From contig NZ_VFPH01000003.1 in the NCBI RefSeq assembly GCF_006717045.1, forward strand, positions 248,001 to 312,000: DNA of 64,000 nt, in the 5' to 3' direction. A model generated the notes under the pieces. It searched no databases. It had not been told where the DNA came from and worked only from the letters and a program-made list of their open reading frames with translations. Positions 44,246 to 52,602 of the stretch are shown here, piece after piece; within the stretch, counting starts at the first letter, position 1, and each line of letters starts with the position of its first letter. The DNA is from Pseudonocardia cypriaca (GTDB lineage: Bacteria; Actinomycetota; Actinomycetes; Mycobacteriales; Pseudonocardiaceae). A program made the translations under genes and the position numbers.

Positions 44246-44473
44246 CTACGCGGCGTCGACTTCCGCGGCCGGCTGCGGGATCGGTGTCTTCAGCACGTGG
44301 TCGACGAGCCGCATCACGAGCTGCTCGCCACCGAGGCGGTACCCGAACTCCTCCCACGTGAGCAGCTCGCGGGAGACCAGCTCACCGACCGGCCCCGGGT
44401 ACAGCCTGGTGGCCCGGAACGCGGCGGCACGGAGCCGCATCTTCTCGTGATGGTCCATTGGAGCGGGATCCAT
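44246..44473 (-). CDS. Small conserved actinobacterial protein
   Basis: This 75-residue protein starts at the ATG giving MDPAPMDHHEKMRLRAAAFRATRLYPGPVGEL; gcggaggtgag precedes it. The conserved block is RATRLYPGPVGELVSRELLTWEEFGYRLGGEQLVMRLVDHVL, which reads like a helical, lipoprotein-free cytosolic protein. An upstream in-frame ATG exists but has no ribosome site. Function is unknown. It runs antiparallel to the TenA gene upstream. Confidence 0.75.
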   Translation of the reverse strand: MDPAPMDHHEKMRLRAAAFRATRLYPGPVGELVSRELLTWEEFGYRLGGEQLVMRLVDHVLKTPIPQPAAEVDAA

Positions 44474-44734
44474 TCGACTCACCTCCGCAGTACGAATGCG
44501 GTCCGACGCGCTCGGCGTTGAGTCGCCGCCCGTAGGTGGTTCCATGGTGAACTACCGGCGTCGGGACGCAAGAGGAAAGCATACGGAAGGGTGACCGATA
44601 TCTCATTTTCTGGTCACCTCCGCCGAGCCACCTGACCAGGGCGTTCCCTGCAATTGCCTGAGCAAACCTCTGGTGCAATTGCGTTGTGGAATCGGTGGGT
44701 TCCCCGGCGCGTGGGGCCGTCGTAACGTCGGCCC

Positions 44735-45421
44735 ATGGCGACTCCGGCCCGCTCCACCCTGCGCACGCGCGACGTCCTGTGGGCGGACGTCGAGGACGTG
44801 TACGGCGCGATCCTCGCCCACCCGTTCCTCACCGGGCTGGCCGACGGCACGCTGCCGCGGGCGTCCTTCCGGCACTTCATCGTGCAGGATGCCCACTACC
44901 TGCGCGGCTATGCGCGGGCCCTCGCCCTTTGTGCAGCCAAGGCGCCGGACGAGGGCAGCACGGTGATGTTCGCCGAGCACGCGGCACAGGCGATCGCGGC
45001 CGAGCGCGACATGCACGCCGCGCTGATGGCCGAGCTCGGTTCCTCGCCGGAGGAGGCCGCGCTGGAGCCGGTGGCGCCCACGACCCAGGCCTACGTCAGC
45101 TACCTGCTCGCCACCGCGTACGGCGGCTCGTTCGCCGAGGCGCTCGGCGCGGTGCTGCCGTGCTACTGGATCTACGCGCGCGTCGGCGACGAGCTGCTCG
45201 CGCGCAGCTCGCCCGACCCGCTCTACGCCCGCTGGATCGCGACGTACGGCGGCGACGCGTTCCAGGCGGTCGTCGACTCCGTGCTCGAGCTCACCGACCG
45301 CGTGGGCGAGACGATCTCCGACTCGGAGCGCGCGCTGATGCGCCAGCACTTCCACCGGACGGCGACGTACGAGTGGATGTTCTGGGACGCCGGGTACCGC
45401 AGGGAGACCTGGCCCGTCTAG
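44735..45421 (+). CDS. tenA: TenA-family thiaminase/aminopyrimidine hydrolase
   Basis: This 228-residue protein of the TenA/PQQC family is an all-helical fold. The catalytic Cys is at 143 (LPCYWIYARVG), and the C-terminal Glu is in ATYEWMFWDAGYRRE, both as in thiaminase II. It salvages or hydrolyses thiamin pyrimidine compounds. No thi genes are adjacent. The last four bases overlap the convergent gene. Confidence 0.92.
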   Translation: MATPARSTLRTRDVLWADVEDVYGAILAHPFLTGLADGTLPRASFRHFIVQDAHYLRGYARALALCAAKAPDEGSTVMFAEHAAQAIAAERDMHAALMAELGSSPEEAALEPVAPTTQAYVSYLLATAYGGSFAEALGAVLPCYWIYARVGDELLARSSPDPLYARWIATYGGDAFQAVVDSVLELTDRVGETISDSERALMRQHFHRTATYEWMFWDAGYRRETWPV

Positions 45422-45813
45422 CGCTGGTCGAGCCGGTCGGGGATCAGGATGTGGAGCAGGAAGCTCACCACGCCCACCACGATCGCCCCGAGGAACGCCG
45501 CCCCGAACCCGCCGACCTGGAACGGCAGGCCGAGCCCGCCCGCGATCGCGCCGGCAAGCATGAAGAGCAGCGCGTTGACCACGAGCCCGATGAGGCCGAG
45601 CGTCAGGACGTAGAACGGGCAGCCGACCACCTTGATCAACGGCTTCAGAACCGCGTTGACGAGACCGAAGATCAATGCAACACCGACGAGCGTGCCGATC
45701 CGGCTGCTCGTCGTGCCGGCCGTGTTGTCGATGCCGGGAACGATCAGCGTGGCCACCCACAGGCTGACCGCGACCACGATCACCCGGATGACGAGTGCGA
45801 GCGCGTTGGACAT
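45418..45813 (-). CDS. Four-TM membrane protein (phage holin IV family, PF04020-like)
   Basis: This 131-residue protein has four hydrophobic helices: about 7-26, 40-58, 65-90 and 100-125. Sequence features include VNAVLKPLIKVVGCPFYVLTLGLIGLVVNALLF, typical of the actinobacterial family annotated as mycobacterial four-TMS phage holin. The name is historical; no other phage gene is nearby, and members are widespread chromosomal proteins of unknown role. Confidence 0.88.
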   Translation of the reverse strand: MSNALALVIRVIVVAVSLWVATLIVPGIDNTAGTTSSRIGTLVGVALIFGLVNAVLKPLIKVVGCPFYVLTLGLIGLVVNALLFMLAGAIAGGLGLPFQVGGFGAAFLGAIVVGVVSFLLHILIPDRLDQR

Positions 45814-45818
45814 CGGGA

Positions 45819-47054
45819 TCAGTCCACCAGCGCCTGGTTGACCAGCGTGCGCAGCTGCGGCTGGATCGGAGCGGTGCGCGGCGACGGGAGCGCCTGGGTG
45901 AAGAACATCGCGGTGACCTCCGCGGCCGGGTCGACGTAGAACGCGGTGCCGGCGAGCCCGCTCCAGGCGTACTCGCCCTCGTGCGTGAGAGTCTTCGCTG
46001 CCGCTGCGTCGACGACCACTGCCACGCCGAGACCGAACCCGATCCCCTGGTACGTCCGGTCGGCCGAGATCGGCCTGCCGATATCGGCGAGGTCGGCGCC
46101 GCCGGGCAGGTGGTTGCGGGTCATGTAGGCGACGGTGTGCGGGCTCAGCAACCGGACGCCGTCGAGCTCGCCGCCGCGGGCGAGCAGCTGGGTGAAGCGG
46201 TGGTAGTCGGCCGCGGTGGATACCAGCCCGCCCCCGCCCGACAGGACCGCCGGCTCGCGGGTGGCCTTGTCACCCATGGCCGTGTTGCGCAGCAGCCCGC
46301 CCGCCGGGTTCGGCGTGTAGAGAGCGGCGAGCCGGTCGACCTCGTCGGGCGCGACGGAGAACGCCGTCTCGTCCATGCCGAGCGGGGCGAACACCTCCTC
46401 GGCGAAGAACGCGTCGAGCCGCTGCCCCGACGCCACCTCGACGACCCGGCCGAGCACGTCGGTGGCCACCGAGTAGTTCCACTCGGCGCCCGGCTCGAAC
46501 AGCAGCGGGAGGGACGCCCACACGTCGCACGCCCCGGCGAGGTCCATCCCGGGCGGACAGCCGAACTCGAAGCCCTTCGCGCGGTACATCTCGTCGACGG
46601 CGTGGGCGTGGTGCCAGCCGTAGGTCAGCCCCGCGGTGTGGGTGAGCAGGTGCCAGATGCGCATCGGCTCGGACGCGGGCACGGTGCCGGGGTTCACCGC
46701 GGAACCCGCCCGGTACACCCGCAGGTCGCCGAAGGACGGGATGTAGCGGGCCACGGGGTCGGTCAGCTCGAGCAGGCCGCGCTCGTAGAGCATCAGCGCA
46801 GCGACCGACGTGATCGGCTTGGTCATCGAGTAGATGCGCCAGATCGTGTCGTCGGCGACCGGTCGCCCGGCCTCCATGTCGGCGAGCCCGTGGTGGGCGT
46901 GGAACGCCACCCGGCCGCGGCGGGCCACCACCACGGTCCAGCCCGGGAGCTTGCCCTCGTCGACGTACCGCCGGAAGTGCGGCACGATCCGCTCCAGCCG
47001 CTGCCCGTCGAACCCGAGCTCCTCGGGTTCCGCGTCCACCTTGAGCTCCGCCAC
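45819..47054 (-). CDS. Serine hydrolase, beta-lactamase/EstB fold
   Basis: This 411-residue protein has the SxxK motif at 76-79 (YSMTKPITSV) and a Tyr in EWNYSVATDV, the class-C/esterase-VIII pattern. The third motif, normally KTG, is HEGEYAWSG. No signal peptide is present, so it is probably cytoplasmic. Such proteins hydrolyse esters rather than beta-lactams. The start is a GTG giving MAELKVDAEPEELGFD. The gene diverges from the 2H phosphoesterase at 47171, with a large inverted repeat between them. Confidence 0.9.
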   Translation of the reverse strand: MAELKVDAEPEELGFDGQRLERIVPHFRRYVDEGKLPGWTVVVARRGRVAFHAHHGLADMEAGRPVADDTIWRIYSMTKPITSVAALMLYERGLLELTDPVARYIPSFGDLRVYRAGSAVNPGTVPASEPMRIWHLLTHTAGLTYGWHHAHAVDEMYRAKGFEFGCPPGMDLAGACDVWASLPLLFEPGAEWNYSVATDVLGRVVEVASGQRLDAFFAEEVFAPLGMDETAFSVAPDEVDRLAALYTPNPAGGLLRNTAMGDKATREPAVLSGGGGLVSTAADYHRFTQLLARGGELDGVRLLSPHTVAYMTRNHLPGGADLADIGRPISADRTYQGIGFGLGVAVVVDAAAAKTLTHEGEYAWSGLAGTAFYVDPAAEVTAMFFTQALPSPRTAPIQPQLRTLVNQALVD

Positions 47055-47093
47055 GGAACCGACAGTACCGCCGGGTGATCGCGCCGGGCGGGC

Positions 47094-47146
47094 GTCAGCA
47101 AAGCCACCTTGCTGACGCCCGGTGTCAGCAAGGTGGCTTTGCTGAC
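47094..47146. repeat. 53-bp inverted repeat (twin hairpin) between divergent genes
   Basis: Two 23-bp arms (47094-47116 and 47124-47146) are exact reverse complements, separated by 7 bp. Each arm is itself nearly palindromic (GTCAGCAA...TTGCTGAC). The element has the same two-hairpin layout as that at 52531-52583, and both share the core GTGGCTTT and ends CAG(G/C)AA and TT(C/G)CTGA. It lies 40 bp before the start of the minus-strand gene and 25 bp before the plus-strand one. Confidence 0.75.
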
Positions 47147-47170
47147 ATACCGGTCAGGCAGGGTGGGGCC

Positions 47171-47695
47171 GTGGAGCACACCCTGAGCGCCGTCGTCGTG
47201 CCCGTTCCCGAAGCCGAGCCGCGGGTCGGCGCGCTGCGCGCCGTGTTGGACCCGTCCGCCGCGCTCGGCGTGCCGGCGCACGTCACGATCATGTTCCCGT
47301 TCGTCCCGCCCGCCGACATCGACGACGGCGTGCTGGCCGCGCTCCGCGAGGTCTTCGCCGCCGCGCCCGCGTTCGAGGTCGAGTTCTCGAAGATCGGTTG
47401 GTTCGCCGACGTCGTGTGGTGGGCGCCGGATCCCGCGGAGCCGTTCGTTGCGCTCACCCGCGCGGTGTCGGCCCGGTTCGGCATGGAGCCGTACGAGGGT
47501 GGGCACGGTGAGGTCGTCGTCCCCCACCTGACGATCGGGCACGGCGCGCCGGTGGAACGGCTGCGCGCCGCGGAGGCCGAGGTGGCGGCCGGGCCGCCGG
47601 TGCGGGCGGCCGTCCGGTCCGCCGTGCTCCTGACCGGCTCTCGCGCGTCGGGGTCGTGGTCGACGGTGGCCGAGCTCCCGCTCGGCGGGGGATGA
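47171..47695 (+). CDS. 2H phosphoesterase-superfamily protein
   Basis: This 174-residue protein starts at GTG (VEHTLSAVVVPVPEAEP). Two HxT motifs are present: HVTIMFPF and HLTIGHGAP, spaced as in the 2H superfamily (LigT, CthT). The family hydrolyses or ligates 2',3'-cyclic phosphates. Substrate unknown. It precedes the patatin gene by 7 bp and may share its transcript. Confidence 0.85.
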   Translation: MEHTLSAVVVPVPEAEPRVGALRAVLDPSAALGVPAHVTIMFPFVPPADIDDGVLAALREVFAAAPAFEVEFSKIGWFADVVWWAPDPAEPFVALTRAVSARFGMEPYEGGHGEVVVPHLTIGHGAPVERLRAAEAEVAAGPPVRAAVRSAVLLTGSRASGSWSTVAELPLGGG

Positions 47696-47702
47696 TCGGT
47701 GC

Positions 47703-48698
47703 GTGGGTGTGACACGGCGGGTCGGAACGCGCGACTCGCCGCGTCAGGACGTCGGACCCGCCGGGGGGTTGGCGGGCGACGACGAGGTGCTCCGGGCCCT
47801 GCTGCGGCGGCAGGCCGCCGGTGGCCGGGCCGACGGGGACCGGATCGCGCTGGCCGTGAGCGGCGGCGGGATGCGCGGCGCGTACGCGGGCGGGATGGTG
47901 CACGCCCTCAGCGACGCCGGGCTCGCCCCTTTCTTCGACGTGGTCTACGGCAGCTCCGCGGGGGCGTTCGTCGGCGCCGGGCTGCTGCTGGGCAGCGGCC
48001 GCGGGTCGGCGGCGATCTTCTACGAGGACATGGCGTGCCGGGAGTTCATCGACCCGCGCCGGTTCCCGCGCCGCCCACTGGTGTCGCTGGACCACCTGCT
48101 CGACGACGTCCTCGTCCACTCGAAACCCCTCGACTGGGACCGGCTGCACGGCTCCCCGGTGCCGCTGCGCGTGGTCGCAACCGCGCTCGACGACCTGTCG
48201 CCGCACGTACTGGAACCCGGCACCCCCGAGGAGTGGAAGCTCACCCTGCGGGCCACCGCATCGATCCCGCTGCTCGCGGGCCCGGCCGTCGAGCTGCACG
48301 GGCGGCGCTGGATCGACGGGTCGGTCGGCGAGCCGCTGCCGGTGCTACGGGCGCTCGCCGACGGCGCGACGCACGTGCTCGCGCTGTTCACGCGGGCGGC
48401 ATCGGAGCTGCGGATCGGCGACCCCGGTGCGCCTGCCGGCTGGGCGCGCGCCCTCGACCGGCTCGCGCCCGGCCTCGGCCACATGGCGCAGGAGGCCCGC
48501 AGGCACGCCCCCGTGCTCGCCGTTCTCGGCGACGCGGCGCACCCGTCCCGCGACGGCGTCCACCTGCTGGCGCTGCTCCCCGAGCGCGACGAGGGCATCC
48601 GCGGCCTCACCACCGACGCACCCCGCGTCGAACGGGCTGCGCAGGCGGGCTACGCCGCGGTCGTCGCCGCGCTCGCCCGGGTGCGCGATGCTGCCTAG
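47703..48698 (+). CDS. Patatin-like phospholipase
   Basis: This 331-residue protein has the oxyanion loop SGGGMRGAYAGGM (53-65), nucleophile S85 in GSSAG, and catalytic Asp in DGSVGEPLP, so the Ser-Asp dyad of patatins is complete. It is expected to act on phospholipids or lipid esters. There is no signal peptide; the N-terminal 40 residues are variable. It lies in a run of plus-strand genes and precedes the FAD dehydrogenase. Confidence 0.92.
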   Translation: MGVTRRVGTRDSPRQDVGPAGGLAGDDEVLRALLRRQAAGGRADGDRIALAVSGGGMRGAYAGGMVHALSDAGLAPFFDVVYGSSAGAFVGAGLLLGSGRGSAAIFYEDMACREFIDPRRFPRRPLVSLDHLLDDVLVHSKPLDWDRLHGSPVPLRVVATALDDLSPHVLEPGTPEEWKLTLRATASIPLLAGPAVELHGRRWIDGSVGEPLPVLRALADGATHVLALFTRAASELRIGDPGAPAGWARALDRLAPGLGHMAQEARRHAPVLAVLGDAAHPSRDGVHLLALLPERDEGIRGLTTDAPRVERAAQAGYAAVVAALARVRDAA

Positions 48699-48707
48699 GG
48701 TGATCGG

Positions 48708-50375
48708 ATGGACGCCGACGTCATCGTCGTAGGTGCCGGTCTCGCCGGCCTGGTCGCCACCGCGGAGCTGGCCGGCGCCGGGAAGAAGGTGCTGCTGCTC
48801 GACCAGGAGCCCGAGACGGGCCTCGGCGGGCAGGCGTTCTGGTCGTTCGGCGGGCTGTTCCTGGTCAACAGTCCGGAGCAGCGCCGGATGGGTGTGCGCG
48901 ACTCCGTCGACCTCGCGCTGCAGGACTGGCTCGGCACGGCCGCCTTCGACCGCGCCGTCGACGACCCGGCGGGCGAGGACTTCTGGGCCCGCCAGTGGGC
49001 CACCGCGTACGTCGACTTCGCCCACTCCGAGAAGCGCGCATGGCTGCACGGCCTGGGCGTCCGCTGGTTCCCCGTGGTCGGCTGGGCCGAGCGGGGCGGC
49101 GGCCTCGCCGACGGCCACGGCAACTCGGTGCCGCGCTTCCACATCGTCTGGGGCACCGGGCCCGGCCTGCTGGCCCCGTTCGTGCGGCAGGTGCGCGAGG
49201 CCGCCGCACGCGGGCTCGTCGAGCTGCGGTTCCGGCACCGCGTCGACGGGCTGTCGATCACGGACGGTGTGGTGGACGGCGTGCACGGCGCGGTGCTCGA
49301 GCCCAGCTCGGCCGCGCGCGGCACGGCGAGCTCGCGCACTGAGGTCGGCGAGTTCGCGCTGCGGGCGCAGGCCGTGGTCGTCACGTCCGGCGGGATCGGC
49401 GGCAACCACGACCTCGTGCGCGCGAGCTGGCCGTCCCGGCTGGGTACCGCGCCGAAGAAGATGATCTCGGGGGTACCCGAGCACGTCGACGGCCGGATGC
49501 TGGGCATCGCCGAGGAGGCCGGCGGGCGAGTGGTCAACCGCGACCGCATGTGGCACTACACCGAGGGCGTCCGCAACTGGAACCCGATCTGGGCGCGGCA
49601 CGGCATCCGGATCCTGGCCGGGCCGTCGTCGATGTGGTTCGACGCGAAGGGCCGCCGCTTCCCCGCGCCGTGCTTCCCCGGCTTCGACACCCTCGCCACG
49701 CTGAAGGCGATCACGGCGAGCGGTCACGACCACTCCTGGTTCGTGCTCACCCAGAAGATCATCGAGAAGGAGTTCGCGCTCTCCGGGTCGGAGCAGAACC
49801 CGGATCTGACGAACAAGGACCTGCGCCAGCTGCTCGCGCGGGTCCGGCAGCGCACCGCCCCCGCGCCCGTCGAGGCGTTCAAGGAGCACGGCGCCGACTT
49901 CGTCGTGGCCGACACCCTCCCCGAGCTCGTGGCGGGCATGAACAAGCTCACCGACGAGCCGCTGATCGACCTCGCCGAGCTGGAGGGCCAGATCGTCGCC
50001 CGCGACCGGGAGATCGAGAACCCGTTCACCAAGGACCTGCAGCTCACCGCCGTGCACGGGGCCAGGCGGTACCGCGGCGACCGGCTCGTCCGCACCGCGG
50101 CCCCGCACAAGATCCTCGACCCGGAGAACGGTCCGCTGATCGCCGTGCAGCTGCACGTGCTCACGCGCAAGACACTCGGCGGTCTGCAGACCGACCTGTC
50201 CGGCCGGGTGCTGCGCGCCGACACGACCCCGTTCCCGGGCCTGTACGCCGCCGGCGAGGTGGCCGGGTTCGGCGGCGGGGGCGTACACGGCTATGCGTCC
50301 CTGGAGGGCACGTTCCTCGGCGGCTGCCTGTTCTCCGGCCGGCAGGCGGGCCGGGCGGTCGCGCTCGGCCTCTGA
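48708..50375 (+). CDS. FAD-binding dehydrogenase (fumarate reductase/KstD-like)
   Basis: This 555-residue flavoprotein has an N-terminal Rossmann fold (VIVVGAGLAGLVATAELAGAGKKVLLLDQEP) and a C-terminal FAD segment GLYAAGEVAGFGGGGVHGYASLEGTFLGGCLFSGRQAGR. It resembles the long actinobacterial FAD-binding dehydrogenases such as M. tuberculosis Rv0785 and is distantly related to 3-ketosteroid dehydrogenases. Substrate is not evident; steroid is possible given other genes in the window but unproven. It is followed by a twin-hairpin element. Confidence 0.88.
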   Translation: MDADVIVVGAGLAGLVATAELAGAGKKVLLLDQEPETGLGGQAFWSFGGLFLVNSPEQRRMGVRDSVDLALQDWLGTAAFDRAVDDPAGEDFWARQWATAYVDFAHSEKRAWLHGLGVRWFPVVGWAERGGGLADGHGNSVPRFHIVWGTGPGLLAPFVRQVREAAARGLVELRFRHRVDGLSITDGVVDGVHGAVLEPSSAARGTASSRTEVGEFALRAQAVVVTSGGIGGNHDLVRASWPSRLGTAPKKMISGVPEHVDGRMLGIAEEAGGRVVNRDRMWHYTEGVRNWNPIWARHGIRILAGPSSMWFDAKGRRFPAPCFPGFDTLATLKAITASGHDHSWFVLTQKIIEKEFALSGSEQNPDLTNKDLRQLLARVRQRTAPAPVEAFKEHGADFVVADTLPELVAGMNKLTDEPLIDLAELEGQIVARDREIENPFTKDLQLTAVHGARRYRGDRLVRTAAPHKILDPENGPLIAVQLHVLTRKTLGGLQTDLSGRVLRADTTPFPGLYAAGEVAGFGGGGVHGYASLEGTFLGGCLFSGRQAGRAVALGL

Positions 50376-50384
50376 AGGCAGCAG

Positions 50385-50448
50385 CCCTTCCGACGAACGG
50401 CGCGTTCGTCGGTACCTATCCGACGAACGCGCCGTTCGTCGGAACGGG
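50385..50448. repeat. 64-bp twin-hairpin element, copy 2
   Basis: This element is the inverted near-copy of 25321-25385. The right end CCGTTCGTCGGAACGGG (50432-50448) is exact, while the left end lacks one base. It lies 9 bp after the FAD dehydrogenase stop and 18 bp before the end of the convergent acetyltransferase gene, where it would act as a bidirectional terminator. Confidence 0.75.
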
Positions 50449-50466
50449 AGGCGGCGGCCGGGCGGC

Positions 50467-51051
50467 TCAGCGCGAGTGCTGGGGCTGCCGGTTCTGCCGA
50501 TGTTGCCCCGCTCGTGCGCGCCAGTGCCGTCCTCTCCCCGGCCGGGCCGTGGCGAGCGTCGGGTGGAGCGCGGCGAACCGGTGCGCGGAGATGCTCATCC
50601 GCACGAAGTCGTGCTGGCGGCCGTCCTCGCGGAAGCCGAGCCGGCCGTGCAGCGTGCGGGACGCGACGTTGCTGCCGTGGATGCCGACCTCGCACGTCCG
50701 GTAGCGGCGCTCCTCGAACATGTGCGCGAGCAGGGCGGTGATCGCATCGCTGGCGTAGCCGCAGCGGCGGTGCTGCGGCCCGATCCCGATGCCGTAGCTG
50801 AACCGGCCTGCGTGCGGGTCGGTCTGGACGGTCCACATCGACCCGACGAGCATCCGGCTGTGCAGCGTCTCGATCGCGAACTGGGCGTTGTCGTCGATCT
50901 GGCCTGCGTTGGCGCGATGCGCCGCCCAGTGCTGGTACCTGCCGCCCCTCGGGACGCGGGCCGCGTCCCGGTCGAACCTGACCAGGCGGTTGTGATCGGC
51001 GGGATCGATCTCGCGAAGCCGCACCTTCCGCCCTGCCAGGTCTCCGATCAT
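50467..51051 (-). CDS. GNAT-family N-acetyltransferase (RimJ-type)
   Basis: This 194-residue protein starts at the ATG giving MIGDLAGRKVRLREIDPAD. The GNAT core includes IGIGPQHRRCGYASDAITALLAHMF (motif A, acetyl-CoA binding) and EVGIHGSNVASRTLHGRLGFREDGRQHDFVRM (motif B). The C-terminal 30 residues are basic and probably not folded. It acetylates an amine of unknown identity. Confidence 0.88.
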   Translation of the reverse strand: MIGDLAGRKVRLREIDPADHNRLVRFDRDAARVPRGGRYQHWAAHRANAGQIDDNAQFAIETLHSRMLVGSMWTVQTDPHAGRFSYGIGIGPQHRRCGYASDAITALLAHMFEERRYRTCEVGIHGSNVASRTLHGRLGFREDGRQHDFVRMSISAHRFAALHPTLATARPGRGRHWRARAGQHRQNRQPQHSR

Positions 51052-51165
51052 CGGCGACGACCCTACCGGCGTCGCTCCACAGGGTGGCGAGCAGCACAGT
51101 CGGGTTAACCGCGGCGTCACGGACCGGTGAGTGGGCGGTAATCGCGGCTTCCCAGACTCCGCCGC

Positions 51166-52518
51166 ATGGCGGATCAGACCACCCCGGTCGCGCGGCGCGC
51201 GCCCATCTACCGCTCGCTGTTCTTCCAGCTGGCCGTCGCGATCGTCGCCGGCATCGTCGTCGGCTGGTCCGCGCCCGGCCTCGGGGCCGGACTCAAGCCG
51301 CTCGCCGACGGCTTCGTCACGCTGATCAAGATGGTCATCGCGCCGATCGTGTTCTGCACGGTCGTGATCGGCATCGCGCACGTCGGCGACATGGGGTCGG
51401 TCGGCCGCATCGGGATCAAGGCGCTGATCTGGTTCGAGGCCGTCACGACGTTCGCGCTGCTGTTCGGCCTGGTCGTCGGCAACCTCGTCCGGCCGGGCGC
51501 GGGTTTCGACGTCGACCCGCAGACCCTCGCCACCGGCGCCGAGACCGTCGCCCGGAGGACCGGCGACGGCGAACTGCCGCACACCGTGGAGTTCCTGCTC
51601 GGGATCATCCCGTCGTCGGTCGTGTCGGCCTTCGCCGAGAACCACCTGCTGCAGGTGCTGTTCTTCGCGGTGCTGTTCGGGCTCGCGCTCGCGAAGGTCG
51701 GGGAGAAGGCCCCGCCGATCGTGTTCGGGTTCGTCGAGCAGGTCGGCGACGTCTTCTTCACGATCGTCGGCTGGATCATGCGGCTGGCCCCGCTGGCCGC
51801 GTTCGGCGCGATGGGCTACATCATCGGCCAGTACGGCATCGCATCCCTCGGCAACTACGCCCTGCTCATCGCCTGCTGCTACCTGGCCGCGGTGCTGTTC
51901 ATCGGGGTGCTGGCCGCCGCGTCGTGGCTCTTCGCGGGGGTCAACCTGTGGAAGTTCGTCCGCTACATCAAGGACGAGCTGTTCCTCGCACTCGGTACGG
52001 CGTCCACCGAGGTCGTGCTGCCCAGGATCATGGCCAAGCTGACCCACGCCGGTGCTTCCCGGGCGACGACCGGGCTCGTGATCCCCACCGGCTACTCGTT
52101 CAACCTGGACGGCGCCACGCTCTACCTCGCGATCTGCGTGCTGTTCCTCGCCCAGGCACTCGGGGTGGACCTGACTCTCGGCGAGCAGATCACCGCGCTG
52201 CTCGTGCTGATGCTCACGTCGAAGGGCATGGCCGGCGTGCCGGGCTCGTCGTTCCTCGCGCTGTCGGCGACCGTGGCGGCGATCGGCCACGGCGCGATTC
52301 CGGTGGCCGCGGTCGCGCTGCTGCTCGGCGCCGACAGGATCATGGACTCCATGCGGGTCTCGGTGAACCTGCTCGGCAACTGCGTCGCGACGTTCGTGGT
52401 GGCCAGCTGGGAGGGCCAGCTCGACCGGCAGCGCATGCGGGACGTGCTGGACGGCAAGGAGGTCGCGCAGGCGGAGGAGCCGGCGGCTGCGGCGGAGACC
52501 GAGGCGGTGCGCGCCTGA
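51166..52518 (+). CDS. dctA: Dicarboxylate/amino acid:cation symporter (DctA/DAACS)
   Basis: This 450-residue transporter has eight transmembrane helices and two re-entrant hairpins. HP1 carries LGTASTEVVLPRIM and TM7/HP2 carry the NLDGATLY and SKGMAGVPGSSF motifs that bind substrate and sodium. It imports C4-dicarboxylates or acidic amino acids with protons or sodium. The start is ATG (MADQTTPVARRAP). It ends at a twin-hairpin terminator. Confidence 0.93.
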   Translation: MADQTTPVARRAPIYRSLFFQLAVAIVAGIVVGWSAPGLGAGLKPLADGFVTLIKMVIAPIVFCTVVIGIAHVGDMGSVGRIGIKALIWFEAVTTFALLFGLVVGNLVRPGAGFDVDPQTLATGAETVARRTGDGELPHTVEFLLGIIPSSVVSAFAENHLLQVLFFAVLFGLALAKVGEKAPPIVFGFVEQVGDVFFTIVGWIMRLAPLAAFGAMGYIIGQYGIASLGNYALLIACCYLAAVLFIGVLAAASWLFAGVNLWKFVRYIKDELFLALGTASTEVVLPRIMAKLTHAGASRATTGLVIPTGYSFNLDGATLYLAICVLFLAQALGVDLTLGEQITALLVLMLTSKGMAGVPGSSFLALSATVAAIGHGAIPVAAVALLLGADRIMDSMRVSVNLLGNCVATFVVASWEGQLDRQRMRDVLDGKEVAQAEEPAAAAETEAVRA

Positions 52519-52530
52519 CCGGGCCACGAG

Positions 52531-52583
52531 TTCAGGAAAGCACTTTCCTGTACTCCAGGTTCAGGAAAGTGGCTTTCCTGAAC
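52531..52583. terminator. Tandem hairpin terminator between convergent genes
   Basis: Two hairpins lie back to back: CAGGAAAG/CTTTCCTG (52533-52550) and GTTCAGGAAAG-TGG-CTTTCCTGAAC (52559-52583, 11-bp perfect stem). They are placed 12 bp after the dctA stop and 19 bp before the end of the convergent hydrolase. The second resembles the arms of 47094-47146. Confidence 0.8.
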
Positions 52584-52602
52584 TTCTGGGGCGGCCCGGG
52601 TA

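Noticed and set aside
45418..45813. Prophage remnant based on the holin-family protein
   Set aside because: No integrase, capsid, terminase or lysin gene lies nearby, and this family is a normal chromosomal actinobacterial membrane protein.
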